From contig JAGQDJ010000044.1 in assembly GCA_022885665.1 (NCBI GenBank), positions 632 through 64,631 on the forward strand: 64,000 bases of DNA, given 5' to 3'. This DNA is from Triops longicaudatus. Its lineage: Eukaryota; Arthropoda; Branchiopoda; Notostraca; Triopsidae. Both the position numbers and the translations under genes were made by a program. Below the pieces are notes generated by a model, which had not been told where the DNA came from, did no database searches, and worked only from the letters and a program-made list of their open reading frames with translations. Of this stretch, positions 23,801-37,063 are shown piece after piece. How positions within the stretch are numbered: position 1 is the stretch's first letter; the number at the start of each line of letters is the position of its first letter.

Positions 23801-25140
23801 ACTCTTTTTTTGAACGAAAGGAATTAAACGACAACAGACCAAAACCAAAATGGCACGTGGGGTGCATTCGTATGGAGTATAATTCCGTGCAGGTCCTTAG
23901 TCAAATTAAAAAAGAAAAAAATCAGTTAGGCAGAACCTGTGTTCAACAGGACGCCCAGGTGGGAACTTCGGACGCCCAAAGGAAAGAAGAATGTAAGTCT
24001 GTTATAATGAAGCTCGTTTGCATCCTTAACGACGCCATAAAAATTTGTATAAAAGGGCTGATCCCGCAGCACGCACCTCCCATTTTGCCTAAAATGTGCT
24101 GTATTAAGTTTCAAAAGCCTTCCATAGCCCTCCCAAGTAGAAAATAATTGAAACGATACAATGAGTTAAATAAAAATAAATAAGATTGCGTAATATGGGA
24201 AGGTTTTCACCAGTATATGACACTTTTAACGGCTGGCTGGTTCGGACGAAATTAGTTTTTGTGAACCATTGGGTCTAGATATTTTAAATACTTTGTTGTT
24301 ATGATAATTTCATTCGTTCAGAAACAAACCTAGTTCGTACACCCGGGAGACAGGAACTACGTTAAACGTGCTGAGTTATGAATGAACATTGAAAAGAGAA
24401 GAGGCTACCATACCTTCTCTCATGCTAACCATAACGCTTAAACTTTCTTCGCTAATTGCTCTTTAGACTTTTATGATGAGGCTTACCTTCAAAGGCTTTG
24501 GGTAGGCAGTCCCGGACATAACTTATCCGAAATGAATTAGAGAAGTGCTTACTTCTTACCAAATTGTCTCGGTTTGAAGGAGGTTTCTATACTTTCTGGC
24601 TTTTGCATGCTCAAGAAACGGAAGATGAATTCCTGAGCGTTACTTTCTTCTTTGAAAGTTTTCTTGAGTAGTCATATTCCTAAACCCTCATGCGATTCAT
24701 GCCATTAGAACTATCTATCCATCCTTTCCAAAACCTCAAGTCCCGAAGACTTTCCCCCAAGTTGTTAAGCTTCTTCGGAAATCGCTTTTGGGTGCAGAAA
24801 TGCTTATACCATGAATAAAACCATATTAATAAAGGAAATCCCGGTTCCGTTTCACACTTCCTACTCATAATAAAATCCGCCCGTAGTTCTCCCACGTCGC
24901 CTCCTCTAAAAAAATGCCTTAGTCTACAGAGGATGATTGATTCTCATTTGCATTCCAGAACAGTGTTAGACTTCTTTTAGAAAAAAATATTATAAGATAG
25001 TAATGAACAACCTGCAGCCTTCTGAGTCGGCCGGAACCCAGAGTGTAGGAATCTGGAATTTGGAAACAAAATTCGATTGGCCATAGGATAGGTCAAAAAA
25101 GAATACGTGACCGAGCATGCACTTTCTTCTTTTTGGGAGG

Positions 25141-25193
25141 TTCATGCAAAATGTATGAAGGCAAAAAGGGTTGTTGTTCACATTTTGCATGAA
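25141..25193. repeat. Perfect 14-bp inverted repeat, 25-nt loop
   Basis: TTCATGCAAAATGT (25141-25154) and ACATTTTGCATGAA (25180-25193) are exact reverse complements around a 25-nt loop. The arms contain ATGCAAAAT, one base longer than the POU octamer. It could be a structured RNA hairpin or a paired transcription-factor site. The paired arm is shorter than in a typical microRNA precursor. Confidence 0.8.
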
Positions 25194-28100
25194 GTATATT
25201 ACCCGTTGGTAACTCAAATACAGCACACAGACTCCCCCTTCGTGTGCATGACTTTTAAATAACAATGTCCACTTTTCAAACAACTTATTATCCATGACAG
25301 GGGCTTTCTCCTAGTCCTAAGTAAATGTAAGCACTAGACCGGTAAAAATTGCTTGTTTATTAAGTAGCAAGCTTTGCAAGTCCCAAACTCGTCAATTTGC
25401 ATACATTGACTAACCCAACAATAAAAATACAGTGGTCAAGCCTAGTACAGCTCTGTGGTTTCACTGGACACGAAAGGCCTGCGCCTCTTTTTCTTGTCTG
25501 ACAAAGAAGATTTAACCAGGAAGCTACAGAGAGCTTTATCATTGTCTGCCCCTTACAGATATAATGTAACTATTCATGTCCCGATTTCTAAAAACACAAG
25601 AACTGTCGTTGACGTTTTCAATAGTGACGTTGGGTGGTGTCCCGTTCATGACACCTTAAAGTACTGCACTTTTCAAAGTGTGCAACTACTCGGATCACAA
25701 CCGAAGTTCCCAAGAGAAAGTTGTCTCTGCTTGCTCCAGCAGCCAAGATCTCCTTGTTCGTCGAACTTTTTTTTGTCGCTGTCGGTTACTGTGGTGCTGT
25801 TAATAGTGAGCACAAAGGCCCACCTTTCATTACATCAATTGCTCTACCGGGATGCCAGAAAGAACAAGAAGCAGTATTGTCTCCTCCCGAAGTCGCATCC
25901 AGAAATCGACTTCGGGGTGGTGGAAAATGTCGCGAGGCACCTTTCGCACGGTCACCAACCTTATGTCGATTGTGTGAATTAGCTAATACAATCATTTACC
26001 CGTGAGATGGCAAAATCATTTGCTTGCAATTAACTTGTCAATCTCCAAGACTCTTGCGCTATTGTTGTACCTCTTAATTCCAGTTGAAATGCCAATATCT
26101 AGCCTTTATTTTAAACAACAATAACGCACAAATTGGAATCACAAACGGCGGAGTTTTTCCAGGCTAAAAATGTCCTCTAGACTTTTACAGCAATATTAGG
26201 CAGCAGCAGAAGGAGAAAAAGAATGATGCTAGGAAAAGGTATAGTTTATTTTTTTGCCGTGCAAAAGTGATGTGTGTCAAATTAGACACTGAAATAAGGT
26301 ACAAGAAAAAGCCCAAAAGAGAAAGAAACACTGGTTTATGAATGAGTCGTATACTATCCAGACCGTGATGGAGCATGACTCGGAGCATTTTGGTAGCCGG
26401 ACGGAAGACGCACGAACACATCATCCGCCTTTCAGAAGCATATAGCATGCTGACAACAATGTACTACTTAAAAACCTCTGCCCCTTTTTACAGGCTTTGG
26501 AATTACCAAACGCTGAGTTGAAGACGAGGCGTGTGCCAAATTACGTCTCAAGTATCTTCCCTATCATCACACTTCATAGACACTTCCGCAAAGACAAACA
26601 CATCTTTTTTTCCTACTGCTACCTTCGCCCATTTCATCAATGGACGCATCAAGGAAAAAAGCTTGCGGTTCCTATACAAGCCGCCGGTGCAACATGGCAG
26701 CAAAGAAATGAGACGCAAATAGCGTGCTTGGCACAAAAGGGGACATGGCCCGCGCTTTGACTGCGTTCCAACATAGAAGCGCCCACATAAAACGCCGACA
26801 AGTTGCCATTGCCATAGATGCTTAGAAGTTTTGGCCAGCAAACAAAATAAAACTAAAAAAATAAACCCAGAAATTCTGTCAGAGCTTTTGCGCTTCGAAG
26901 TGTCGTCATTCTTTTTGGTAGACGTCCATAGCGCATATCATGTGTTTCAGGTCGGTGACAACACGTAAGGAAGCATAGACCATATCAAACCAAAGCAACG
27001 GGAGTAACGCGATGAATCGCCGAAGGCCGTGGTTTCCCGACCAACAGGCAAAATTATGAAACGGTACTTTCGGGTGACATCCTCAACTCACAATAGTAAG
27101 CCTCTTGATCATTCTTATACGGAACACCTTATTAAATCAGACAACCCCAACGCTGGTACGGTACCCATGGTGCCAAGTTTGGCAGATTGAGGTGACGAAG
27201 AATGACGCCCAAGCCCTCCGGAAGGGTTGGGTCCCTCAGGTTAAAAGTTCCTACCTTTTTTCTTTTGTTTTCTTCATGTCCTTTGCACTTAAGCAAGTTT
27301 TCTTCCCTTCCTTCGTTGCGTTCTTCCAGTGGCTTGTCTTTCGTGATATAACACATGAGATGCCAACAGTTTGGTCACAATGCTACGTGATAGGGCCTTG
27401 CCCTCTTACCTGGATGCCTTTCTTCACACCCGGGTCTTAAAAAACTACACACTTGCATGTGAAAAGCCCTACAGTCATTGTCCACTATCTGACCTGCCAA
27501 CACCACAAAAAACAGTGATGTATCAATACTGCATATAGTAGAACGTATAACAGCGACCCCTTGCATACTCCTCAAAGACGTTATGGTTTTGTTCGATCTT
27601 CCAGCCTGCATCTATCGCTATCTCTTCTTTCTCCGGTTTTATAATTAATCTGTAAAACAGCTCATCGTGAAATATTTACGAATAGACTTCCTATTAGGAT
27701 ATACTCTTGCTTGACGATAAATGGATCTTAAAAACATTAGGTAGGATCCAAGGGACGAGTATTGCTAAATAAAGTTTCTGGTCCCGTGACACGACTGGCC
27801 ATCGCCCCATACCGAAGTGCTTGACACATGTAAACAATAGCTCATTATGCCAAGTGCATGCGAGCCATTCTCACATTCCACACACTTCATGCTTGGCAGA
27901 ATTTGGGGGAGAATCTCTTTTCCCGTAAACTCAGGTAAAAGGCATATGGAGTTGCTGGGAGTCGTGATTTGTGGCTGGTCCACCTTGAACAGGTCTTTAA
28001 TAATTTTCATTCCTTTTTGTCGGCTCTTAGAGAAAAGCTTGGGTCCAGGGCGGCTAGTTTAGGTATTATAACTAGTACCGAACTTGAGCAATGGATCTCG

Positions 28101-30099
28101 ACCTTCGACCCTGTTCCCGGATGCATATTTCCTCCTACTCTAAACCACAAGTATGTGGAAGGCGAGCGCAGGACCCTTTTGGTCATTGGCATGAATTCAT
28201 CAGCTATGTGAGATTACCTTAGGGTCTTGAGTGCATCAAATGTCTTTCCCAATCCTTGTGCCTGCATCATCAAACCTCAATGTGCCTCGGAGGAACCACC
28301 GTAGCCATACATTAGTTGGAAATAAAAGAAAGAAATGTTTTTCATGGAAAACACTGGACGAGCCCCGTTGAGTTAGCATGCAAATGACCAAAGACTGACC
28401 CTTGGAATGACCCCATATGGATTTCCTTAAACTCCTGCAATCAAGAATGTAGCACAGGCAACTTGTTTCTTTCTTAAAAGTCATACGAATAGGCGAGCTT
28501 ATTTGCATATGACCCTGCCTAAGCCTTGTGCTCTCCCCAGGACGCGGCTTTCTTCCTTTGGCCTGGGACAACAAATATCATGAACGTCTTTTGAATCAAG
28601 ATTTTGGGCGAGAGAACATTATGCGCTAGAGGACTTGTGATGTCCGATGTATATCGTAGGAAACTAGCATACAAAGGCGTTCGCTGGAGATCTCCAAAGG
28701 AAAGCTATGCACAAGAACGAAGAGTTAACGAGGATTTCATTACCTCAGCTCTTTCAGCCACATAATTTATGAACTTCTACCGTTACTTGCCATTAAAAAG
28801 GACTCTTTTGCCACGTGCCTCAAATTTCACCCAAGTTTGCAATTTGGCCAAGGTCGAGGGGATGGGCAAAATGGGCAAGTACAAATTAGATTTGTGGCAA
28901 AACTTAAGAAGAATTACAATGGTGACCTACAAGAAAAAATTTCCTGACCAGAAAGGTACAAATTTATGGAAGACTACACGAGAAAACTGCTGGCCTTCTG
29001 TTGTCGAACACTAAGCTGAATCAAAAAGCATCCGGAAATCGTGCGTTATACTAACAATATCATACGTCCGGGCAAGCTCCAAGCTTTTTTTCCGCACCCT
29101 CCATTTAATCGACTATGCCCAAAACAATAACACAATACACAATTAATAAGAATACAGCAGTAATTCTATATGTAATATATTAGTAAATTTTCAACGATGC
29201 GGTCTGTTGCGGTACAGGACAAGGTTTACTGACGTGTCGGTCCTCATAACTCTTGTTACCAATTTTTACGTCTTCAGTCATGAATGTTCTTTTTAGTTCA
29301 TTTTTAAGTGTTTTTAGTTTTCGTTTATTACTAGTGATTCAAGTTTTATAAATATGTAAACATCGTGACGTCCACCTGAAGTCAAGTCCTTCCATACAAC
29401 TGTACAAGATTTTCCACATCAAAATATTGCGGGTCAAGTCAAATTCCGTTTCACAATTCAGGGTGCATAGAGCAAGCGAGAGCGCAGGAGATCCCTTGGT
29501 TTCCCCAGAGGTGGATAAAAAAGTCTGTTAAACCAAGTTACTATCAGAGATTTCGTACTAATAAAAAATGTTGAGACCTGTAGTTCCACATTCCATCGAT
29601 TCCCCTGTTGTGTGTGGCCTTTCTATTTCCTTAAAAAAGTCCGGTACTCTAACCCCAGAATTCTACGCTTGTTATATAGTTTTCCTATAAAACGATATAC
29701 CTGCTATTATATAAAAGAGAGACCGAAAGATAAAAATATATATCAAGATAGACCGCTTTCAAAAAAGCATTTCACACTCTGGTCACCTGTCCACTTCTTA
29801 ATGGACCTTCTCTTTCTATTCTGTCAGCCTTCTCCCAAATTCCCCACATTCTACCAGTCGTCTCATAGGTGCATAAAAGCCAATCCAGAGACATTCAAAA
29901 CGCGGCGATTCCACTCCATCTTGATCTCGCCAACGCCTGTAAATGCAAACCACAATTGACAGGTGCCTCTTGATAAGTCAGATTTGTCAAATGCGGAATT
30001 CGACATCGGGGATAAAAAAGAAGAAAATCCAATTTGTGGCTGCACACGCTTACGCGGTTGGGTGAAAAAAAATCTATTCTAAACAATCTCTGGCTTGGG

Positions 30100-30132
30100 C
30101 TTTCACATGAACCAGGTTACTTTCACATGAAC
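30100..30132. repeat. 13-bp direct repeat, 20-nt spacing
   Basis: CTTTCACATGAAC occurs at 30100-30112 and again at 30120-30132. The exact 20-nt period is roughly two helical turns. Function is unknown. Confidence 0.75.
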
Positions 30133-33100
30133 TGGACGTTAATCAGTGCACGGGGAAGTAGCGTGATATAAACAGTTTAGGACAGCTAGAACGGGTCAGC
30201 GTAGGGCAGTTTATGGTCCGCTAGCCACACAGCTATCTACATTAAAGAGTTGTACACGTGACTGATTATGTATAAAGCTGGGGGACCCTTGTAAGTCCCT
30301 AAGACGTTAAGGCCAGCATAATAATTGCTTCGTTGTTATCTTCTGTACTAAGAAATGTAAAGACATCATGCACAGAGAGAGCTAAAAACCCGGACCTGTA
30401 CTGACCCTTGGAACTGAAAGAGGTGTGGGTCATTTCCTGTCAATAAAACACAAAGGACTCATGAAATCGCTTACTGCTTTACAGCTACTGTGAAAGTGCT
30501 AACTTCTCCCTGACGCTCTTTCCGTGAGACCATACCGCGAGTCTCGTCTCAGAATGGTCCTATTCACCATTTCTTCTATTGCCAAAGGTGGATAAAGGTG
30601 CGGAGGTCATTTGCCTGCTAAATTACGTATCTTTAAGTGGGTCACTCACGACGGACTTTCTTGTGCCCTCTTGAGGCCTTTGAACATTTAGTCTAGTTAG
30701 GAATTATTAGAAATTGCATTTATGCTGGAAATTGTAGCGGAACGCCAGCAGGATCGTAACAAGCACAAAATATGCTTTTTTTTTGTCGCAGGTAAGGTAA
30801 ATAGGTTAGGTTGGCCCATCAATTGTGAGACTCATTACATGATTTGAAACCCACAAAAACAGTCCGAAGATCCTTTTTAACGATGGGACCGTACCATGTA
30901 GCTTTTCTAGCAACTAATTTGAGTTTATGTGAGAAGTGCATATTCGCTGACTTGTTTGGATCTCGGCACTGTAACTACGGGAATACACATAGTCCCATTC
31001 ACAGGGACAGTGGCAGACCTTTTCACCTGACTGCCCTAACCTTACCTTTCCTTTCAGAAATATAGCTCAAAGCACCTCTTTCAGAACCTTGTGCCTATTT
31101 AACAATCGGTATCTCTCTCACGCCGATCTTGAGAGAAAAAATACCCTTTATGTAGACCTTCCTGACCTCGCAGTGCAATATTGCACATAAAACAGACCTT
31201 TCCTAGTTCCCAAACATTTTTATAAGGAAAAGTTTGCTGAGTATCCCCTGCCTTTCGGCTCATTAGACTCACATTGCTCTGTTTGCCATATTTCACAGCT
31301 TTGTTTTTAACACTCAGGTATTTTTGTTCCATAAAATGGGAGCAGGATTTCTCCCAGTGTCACTGAATAGTCTAACTTTTATTTCGGTTTATTTAATAAT
31401 TGGAACATATTTGTACGCAGCCATGGGATGGACGTAGCGGGAAGTGTGATAAGAGAGTGGGAGTGAATCGGTGGGGAGAGTAAAACATCCAAAGCTGGCT
31501 CATGCTTGGTTACCGTGCTTTTTCTTGAATTCTCGAAACAGGAGAAAAGGGATAGAATTGTAAGGGGAAGAGCACGGGTCTCACGACTTACCCAGCAGCC
31601 AAAATCTTGCTAAGACTCGGCATAGATGATGGGAGCTTAGGATGCGTCCCAGGGAAACCAAAGGGCAGATGGCCAAGGGTGCTAAGGCTCGACCTCTTGA
31701 TATTTTTCGTCATGGACAAAAAGCAGGAGCTACAAAAAGAGTGCCTCCATTCATGCAGGCACCCAAGTCCACACACATACTTATATGTAAGGTAAAGGTC
31801 CAAGATCCACGTAGGAGAAAGACCCCTGACCTGTAAAAGTTCTTCAGCATGGCAGCTGCAGGCAGGGCTCATACGAATTTCGCTGGTTCTTACACACGCG
31901 TGCCCTTTACCACCTCTCCCACATTCTAACCACAGGCCAACAATAGCACTCACGCTCCAAGTTGCTTCCCTAAATTGTTCTCGGCTATCCAACGGTAACA
32001 AAAAAGACGCCATTGCCTCACTTCGCAAAGACACAAGGGAAAGGGTGCCCTTTCCTCAGTTGAAAAACTTCCACCGGTCAGTGGAACTTGGGCACGCCAC
32101 TATTTCACAAAGACCTAATTTAGAAACTGCGAGTGAAAGATGTGGCACTTCTTATTAGCTGTTATCATGGGAATTATTGTTACGTAATTGTAGATACAAA
32201 AAGGACTGTCCAAGAACCTTCTAATGTCTTAGTACGACGCATTAGGCTTTACAGAACGAAAATTAAATAAAGATCGCAAAGAACCAAGATAAAAATCAAA
32301 ATAAAAAAGAAACAACAACACAATCTCTACCGGATAATTTTGGCGTGATCCTATGGTCGCTTCAAAAAGTGAAATAGGAAAAAGAAAAAGAAATTTGTTT
32401 TTCTTGCTGACAATTTTCTAGCCGCGTTAAGATTCTGACCACTTTTTCATTGGAAACGTGTTTCACTCTTTTGTACTCGCGAAGGCGTGTTATCGTTTGG
32501 GTGATGTGGAAAGCCTCTTGCTCTGTTTCAAGTCCTTGCTTAGTAGCACACAAGAGTTTCTTTAAGTGAGAGGTCAATTTGAATATTAGGCAAAACTCAG
32601 GCTTTCTACTTCATATTCTCAACTCATTTTGATATTGCCTTCTTCATTCTTCTGGTCCACCCTTTTTACGGCGTAGGCATAGGCTTCCCAGTTACCATTT
32701 AGACTAATATCGGAATATCAAATATACATAAAGGCGATTTAATACAGAGGGCCTGTGGCAGGTTTGAGCAAAATGCACGAAAAGGTCAATGCAAGCTAAC
32801 CTTTTTACCCCCTTTCCTTATGGATGTATCTTGTTGCATTGCAGCTGGCGAATGTCTTTCTTCTCTTGCCATGCTTATGCTATAGGAAGGGCTGCAGTTT
32901 AATGCGTATGAACAAGGTCTGCATGATTTATGTCACACGGGGCCTTGGATCCAACCTTATAACTTTTAAGCAGGGTAAAAAGTCCTGGAATAACGGCACG
33001 ACTTTTCTTCGTAAAAAGGTGTCGAGTAGAAAGAGACCCTCTTTTTAACTTTGGGCCATGCTGGGCATCCCCATGTGAAAGCTTTTACCAAGCCAAAAGA

Positions 33101-35746
33101 GCTGCCAAGAAGAAGATGAAGGGCGAGGGGTAAAACCAAGAAAATCACCCCTTCGGACCCTTCCAAATGAATGGCCAACAAGTGCACCACTTTCTTTGTC
33201 GCCTCCGCAGAAAACTGCACAGACGAGACGGTGTGGCTTTCCATATAGGTTTTCAGTCACAATTTTCTAACGGCAACAAGACCAAATTAGCTATTTCAAA
33301 CGGAACCTACCCCCTCAACGTCCCACCCCCTCCCTCACAACTCAGGGCTTGTTAGTTTCGGGGACTATTCAGGGTGCCTATTGTTTCCAAGTTGTGCCAT
33401 GTCGTGTTTGCAAAAATGATGACCGACTAGTCCTGCTCCTTGTTCGGCTCCCCCACAGTGGACATGGAAAAGTTTTCTTGTATTTCGCGTGTTTATGAGC
33501 CAGTGATTTGCCCAAAAGAGAACGAAGGTCAAGGCAGATAATTTTAGCTTTCTACTTGAAAATCAAAACGCTTAAGCAATCCACAAGGGTTTCAGATGAA
33601 AATTATTACTTCCGCTGCTTCCTTTGCTCTTCTTTTTTCGGTTAGCGACCATTCTTTATTTTCGTTTTTGGCAATGTTCCCAAAATCCTGCTGTTAAGGA
33701 CGGTTTCAATGTATGGTGATTGCGTACTGTGCTTAAGAATGACGTTGGGTTCTTTCTATTGGATGCAACTCAATCTAAATTTTGTTTGCCTACACATAAA
33801 TTATTAGGCTTGTCAATGCAAGCACGTCTCTGTCTCGGATTTCATCGCATGTAGCGATCAATTCCCTCTGTGGGTTTAGCCACCTCAGGATAATTGCGGG
33901 TCATTTATCTTGGTCCTTCCTTACAGTTGGGTTTCCATCTGGGCTCATTTGGATGTAACGTCTTCTCCGACTGACCAAAGGGAACAAGAGAAGAAGGCAG
34001 GGAGGGTTGTAGAGTAGCGAAACAGAACTTTACAGTTGGGGTTGCGGTCGCAGTCGAAAACCCTAAAATAAACACGCATCTGACCAAGACAAATGAGTCT
34101 GGAGTGCTGAGCCCCATAGTAAGAAGAGCGGTTATGCCGAAGTTGAAGACCTCGTAATGTGTGCAATACTGACCCTTGTTTAATGCATTTGGCAAAGGAA
34201 CAAGGGTTGTGAACTACAGAACTTGCAAGGCGTAACATTTAGCACCGTAGCTGTCACCCAGTTCAAGCAGGATTTTGAGGCCCTGAAACTAGATGCAGCA
34301 GCGCTTGCTTTACTAGCTTTTACAACACTGGATTTGGAAAGAGACACGGACTTCGTGCTGTGATGGACCCTTTTTGTACACACTGTAGTCACTTTTTCCA
34401 TATTGTAGGTAAAGAAGTAAATGTAAAATTTCCATTGGCCTTCGCTTTTCTCGATAAGATGCCCCGTGATCAAAAGAGAAAGAGAGAGGTTATCCTGGGG
34501 TGCTTTTTGGTATCATCAGTCATCTTTCTGGGTTTGCTTATACCTTCCAGAACCGCTCTTACACAATTCGTACAAGCATCTTGCTCTTTGTACACACCTT
34601 GCTTGCAGCATCGTTTTGGGGACGCTTATTTACAAATGATAACTCGTCCTAACATAAAGTGGACGAAAGGTCACAAGCAAAAGGAGGACCCTTTCGACCT
34701 ACGGAATAAATTTGGAACATTTATCACAAGATTTCATTTAATCCAAAATGGGCGCTTGGACGAGTGATACTTAAACAATTAATGGAAACATCCTTGACAC
34801 ATTACAGCAGACAAGAGTAAGAACGCATCCGCTCGTATTTGTGACGAGGAAAAGGCAGCGTTTCACTAAATTGATGCAAACGGACAGAGAAGGTTCAAAG
34901 TAAGCGATAGCCGAGAGCTGAGGGGGTAAATTATGAACCAAGAAGGCGACTCTCCAGAATTATCTGCATGCAAGCAACCACTGACCTTTCTGGGGCTGGG
35001 TACACTATAGTTGTTAGCCCAAAGCGGACCCCCTAGCCAGTTTTATTTAGTTGTGCTCTCTAATGATGTCCATCGTGAAGCCGTATGTAATAAAATACGG
35101 TTCGCCTCTTCTTTAGCGCCACTTGGAAATTACCGTTCTCGAAACATTCTCAAGCTCTGAGTATTATGATTACCATCAACCTTAACCGTTAAAGAAAAAT
35201 TCTAAATCATCCCAAGGGTCAGCATTGAGAGCATGGTAAGTAATCTAAACACGAACTTCGTGCCTTGGGAAGAACTATCGTTCGGATTCGTGCGGTACGG
35301 CATTAGAAGTAAAATGAGAAAAAATTTGACACCGGATTTTTGAAACTCCGGATGTCGGTGCGAGAGACGTTTTTGTGAAAAAATAAAGAAAAAATACTTT
35401 AGCGTGTGTGGTATATGGTATCAAGATGCCATGTCCGTTACGGTTCTAACTTTTTGGTGGTTACCTTGAAAAAAGGGGTGTAAGACGAGAATGTATGCCT
35501 TATCTGTTTCGTCCGCCGAAAATGTCGTATTTAAAACACTACTGGTAATAACTACTGTCCTCTGAGGCATATCTCCTGCCGTGGGTATCGTCTTCTGTTC
35601 CCGGGACTATAATTCTGGCACTTCTTGATGACTGAAAAACCTGAATTGGACGACCCATATCAACAACCTTGTCATCGGGAGTGACTCGCGATATTTGAAA
35701 ACTACGTTGGGTAAGTTTATATTCATAGCCTCTTTTCTGTTTCACT

Positions 35747-35774
35747 TAACGAATTAAGCATAACGAATTAAGCA
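35747..35774. repeat. 14-bp perfect tandem duplication
   Basis: TAACGAATTAAGCA is present twice back to back (35747-35760, 35761-35774). Each copy contains AATTA, a homeodomain-type core. It is either a replication-slippage duplication or a doubled binding site. Confidence 0.8.
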
Positions 35775-37042
35775 TTCAAGCGTATTTGATTCGATATTAA
35801 ATTTTTCCAGATGAAACATTATGCACAACCTTTATTCAACAAGCCAGGTGTCATACGTTGTCTGTATGATTGCTAGTCCTCGATCAGGGGTATGTTTGCA
35901 ATTAGGCACTGACTTTCTTCGTGTCAGCCAACATCTCTAGCCGAAAGAACGGGTGGCGGGAGATACTTGTACCCCATGTGCTTCAATTAGAAAGTGAAAT
36001 ACCGATACTACACTTGGACCTAACCGCCCCCCCCCCCTTGGCACTCTTTTCCCGTTTTTGGGGTAAAAATGGCCAGACTGAACAAAACCCAAACGAGGGT
36101 TCTTGCGGCTGTTGTCGGTACATTTGCGTTACCTAATATCCCGCCTACTAATAAGTTTGGTGGGCATTCCAATGACAAAAACTGTATTTTTTAAAGCCGA
36201 CTTGTGTGTCTCACACTTTCCCCTTTTACGGACTCAATATGGCTCTTGACAAACGCCCGGAACTTATAAACTGCGCCCCTTCTTTCGCAGACGCCGCACT
36301 CGAGAGGGAAGAAGAAAAAAAATGCGCTATGGACGACGTTAACGACGGTGTGAACGCTCTTGCTCTTTGCTTTGTCCCATCTTTATTCCTTCTGTGCGTG
36401 CTCGAAGAGCCCTGAAGTAGTAGAGGAGCGGGGTACAAGTCTTTTTGTATTTTTAGAAATTTAAATCTGGACGAAGCATTGCCCCTATCCCATACAGCAT
36501 CCGGATGTTGGTTGCGACCAAGTACCGTGAGTGTAGGACCAAGACGCCAGCAAGCTATATAGCACGTCAGCCTAGCCAAGGGGTTTCAGTGCAAAATACC
36601 ATGGGAAAACGGCCGTCTAGGGCGAGGGTTGGGAGAATGCAAGTAGCTAAGACATGCTTAAAAGATGCAGACCACATGTGTGTTTTTCTCTCAAGTTGAT
36701 AGACTGGGGCGTGGGCAACCAAATATGTCCAAGAACCGAAGGGGTAAAGGGTGTAAGTGTACTACTTGAGGTCAGATCACATGACTTGGCGGTGGTGTAA
36801 AGAGTTTTCGAGAACAAAACCCAAACAACATTCTTGCCCTTAAAGTTGCTATGCCCCTTATTTGAATCACAAGTACCGTTTTGTAGCAAGATGGATTATA
36901 AAGCAATGGACACAACTGGGCAGTTAGCTCAGAAGAAAAAAATAATATAAACACAAGCAGAAGCCAGAAAATGACCTTTGCTCCGCCATGATGACCAGGT
37001 AAACCCGATGGCCAACGGTTTTTTAGCTTCGTTCTTTTTTCT

Positions 37043-37063
37043 TTGAATTCGGTCCGAATTCAA
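37043..37063. repeat. 21-bp palindrome (10-bp arms)
   Basis: TTGAATTCGG and CCGAATTCAA are separated by a single T, a perfect dyad. The arms are too short for a terminal inverted repeat of a transposon, and no partner copy was noticed. Confidence 0.8.

Larger units (their letters stand above)
15001..28000. other. Gene desert, part 2: no supportable gene
   Basis: I see no gene here. A 175-codon stop-free frame at 25455-25982 (+) lacks an ATG at its start and resembles no family I know. Notable sites are POU octamers at 19307, 20114, 24946 and 25395, a perfect CRE palindrome TGACGTCA at 20292-20299, a GAT-rich trinucleotide tract at about 20770-20811, and a perfect 14-bp hairpin at 25141-25193. 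Confidence 0.55.

Noticed and set aside
23731..24147. 138-codon + strand frame with an ATG
   Set aside because: No family resemblance, low-complexity Lys-rich stretches and no supporting signals.
31588..32034. 148-codon minus-strand frame
   Set aside because: No recognisable domain and no splice context giving a longer protein; consistent with chance in 43 kb of six frames.
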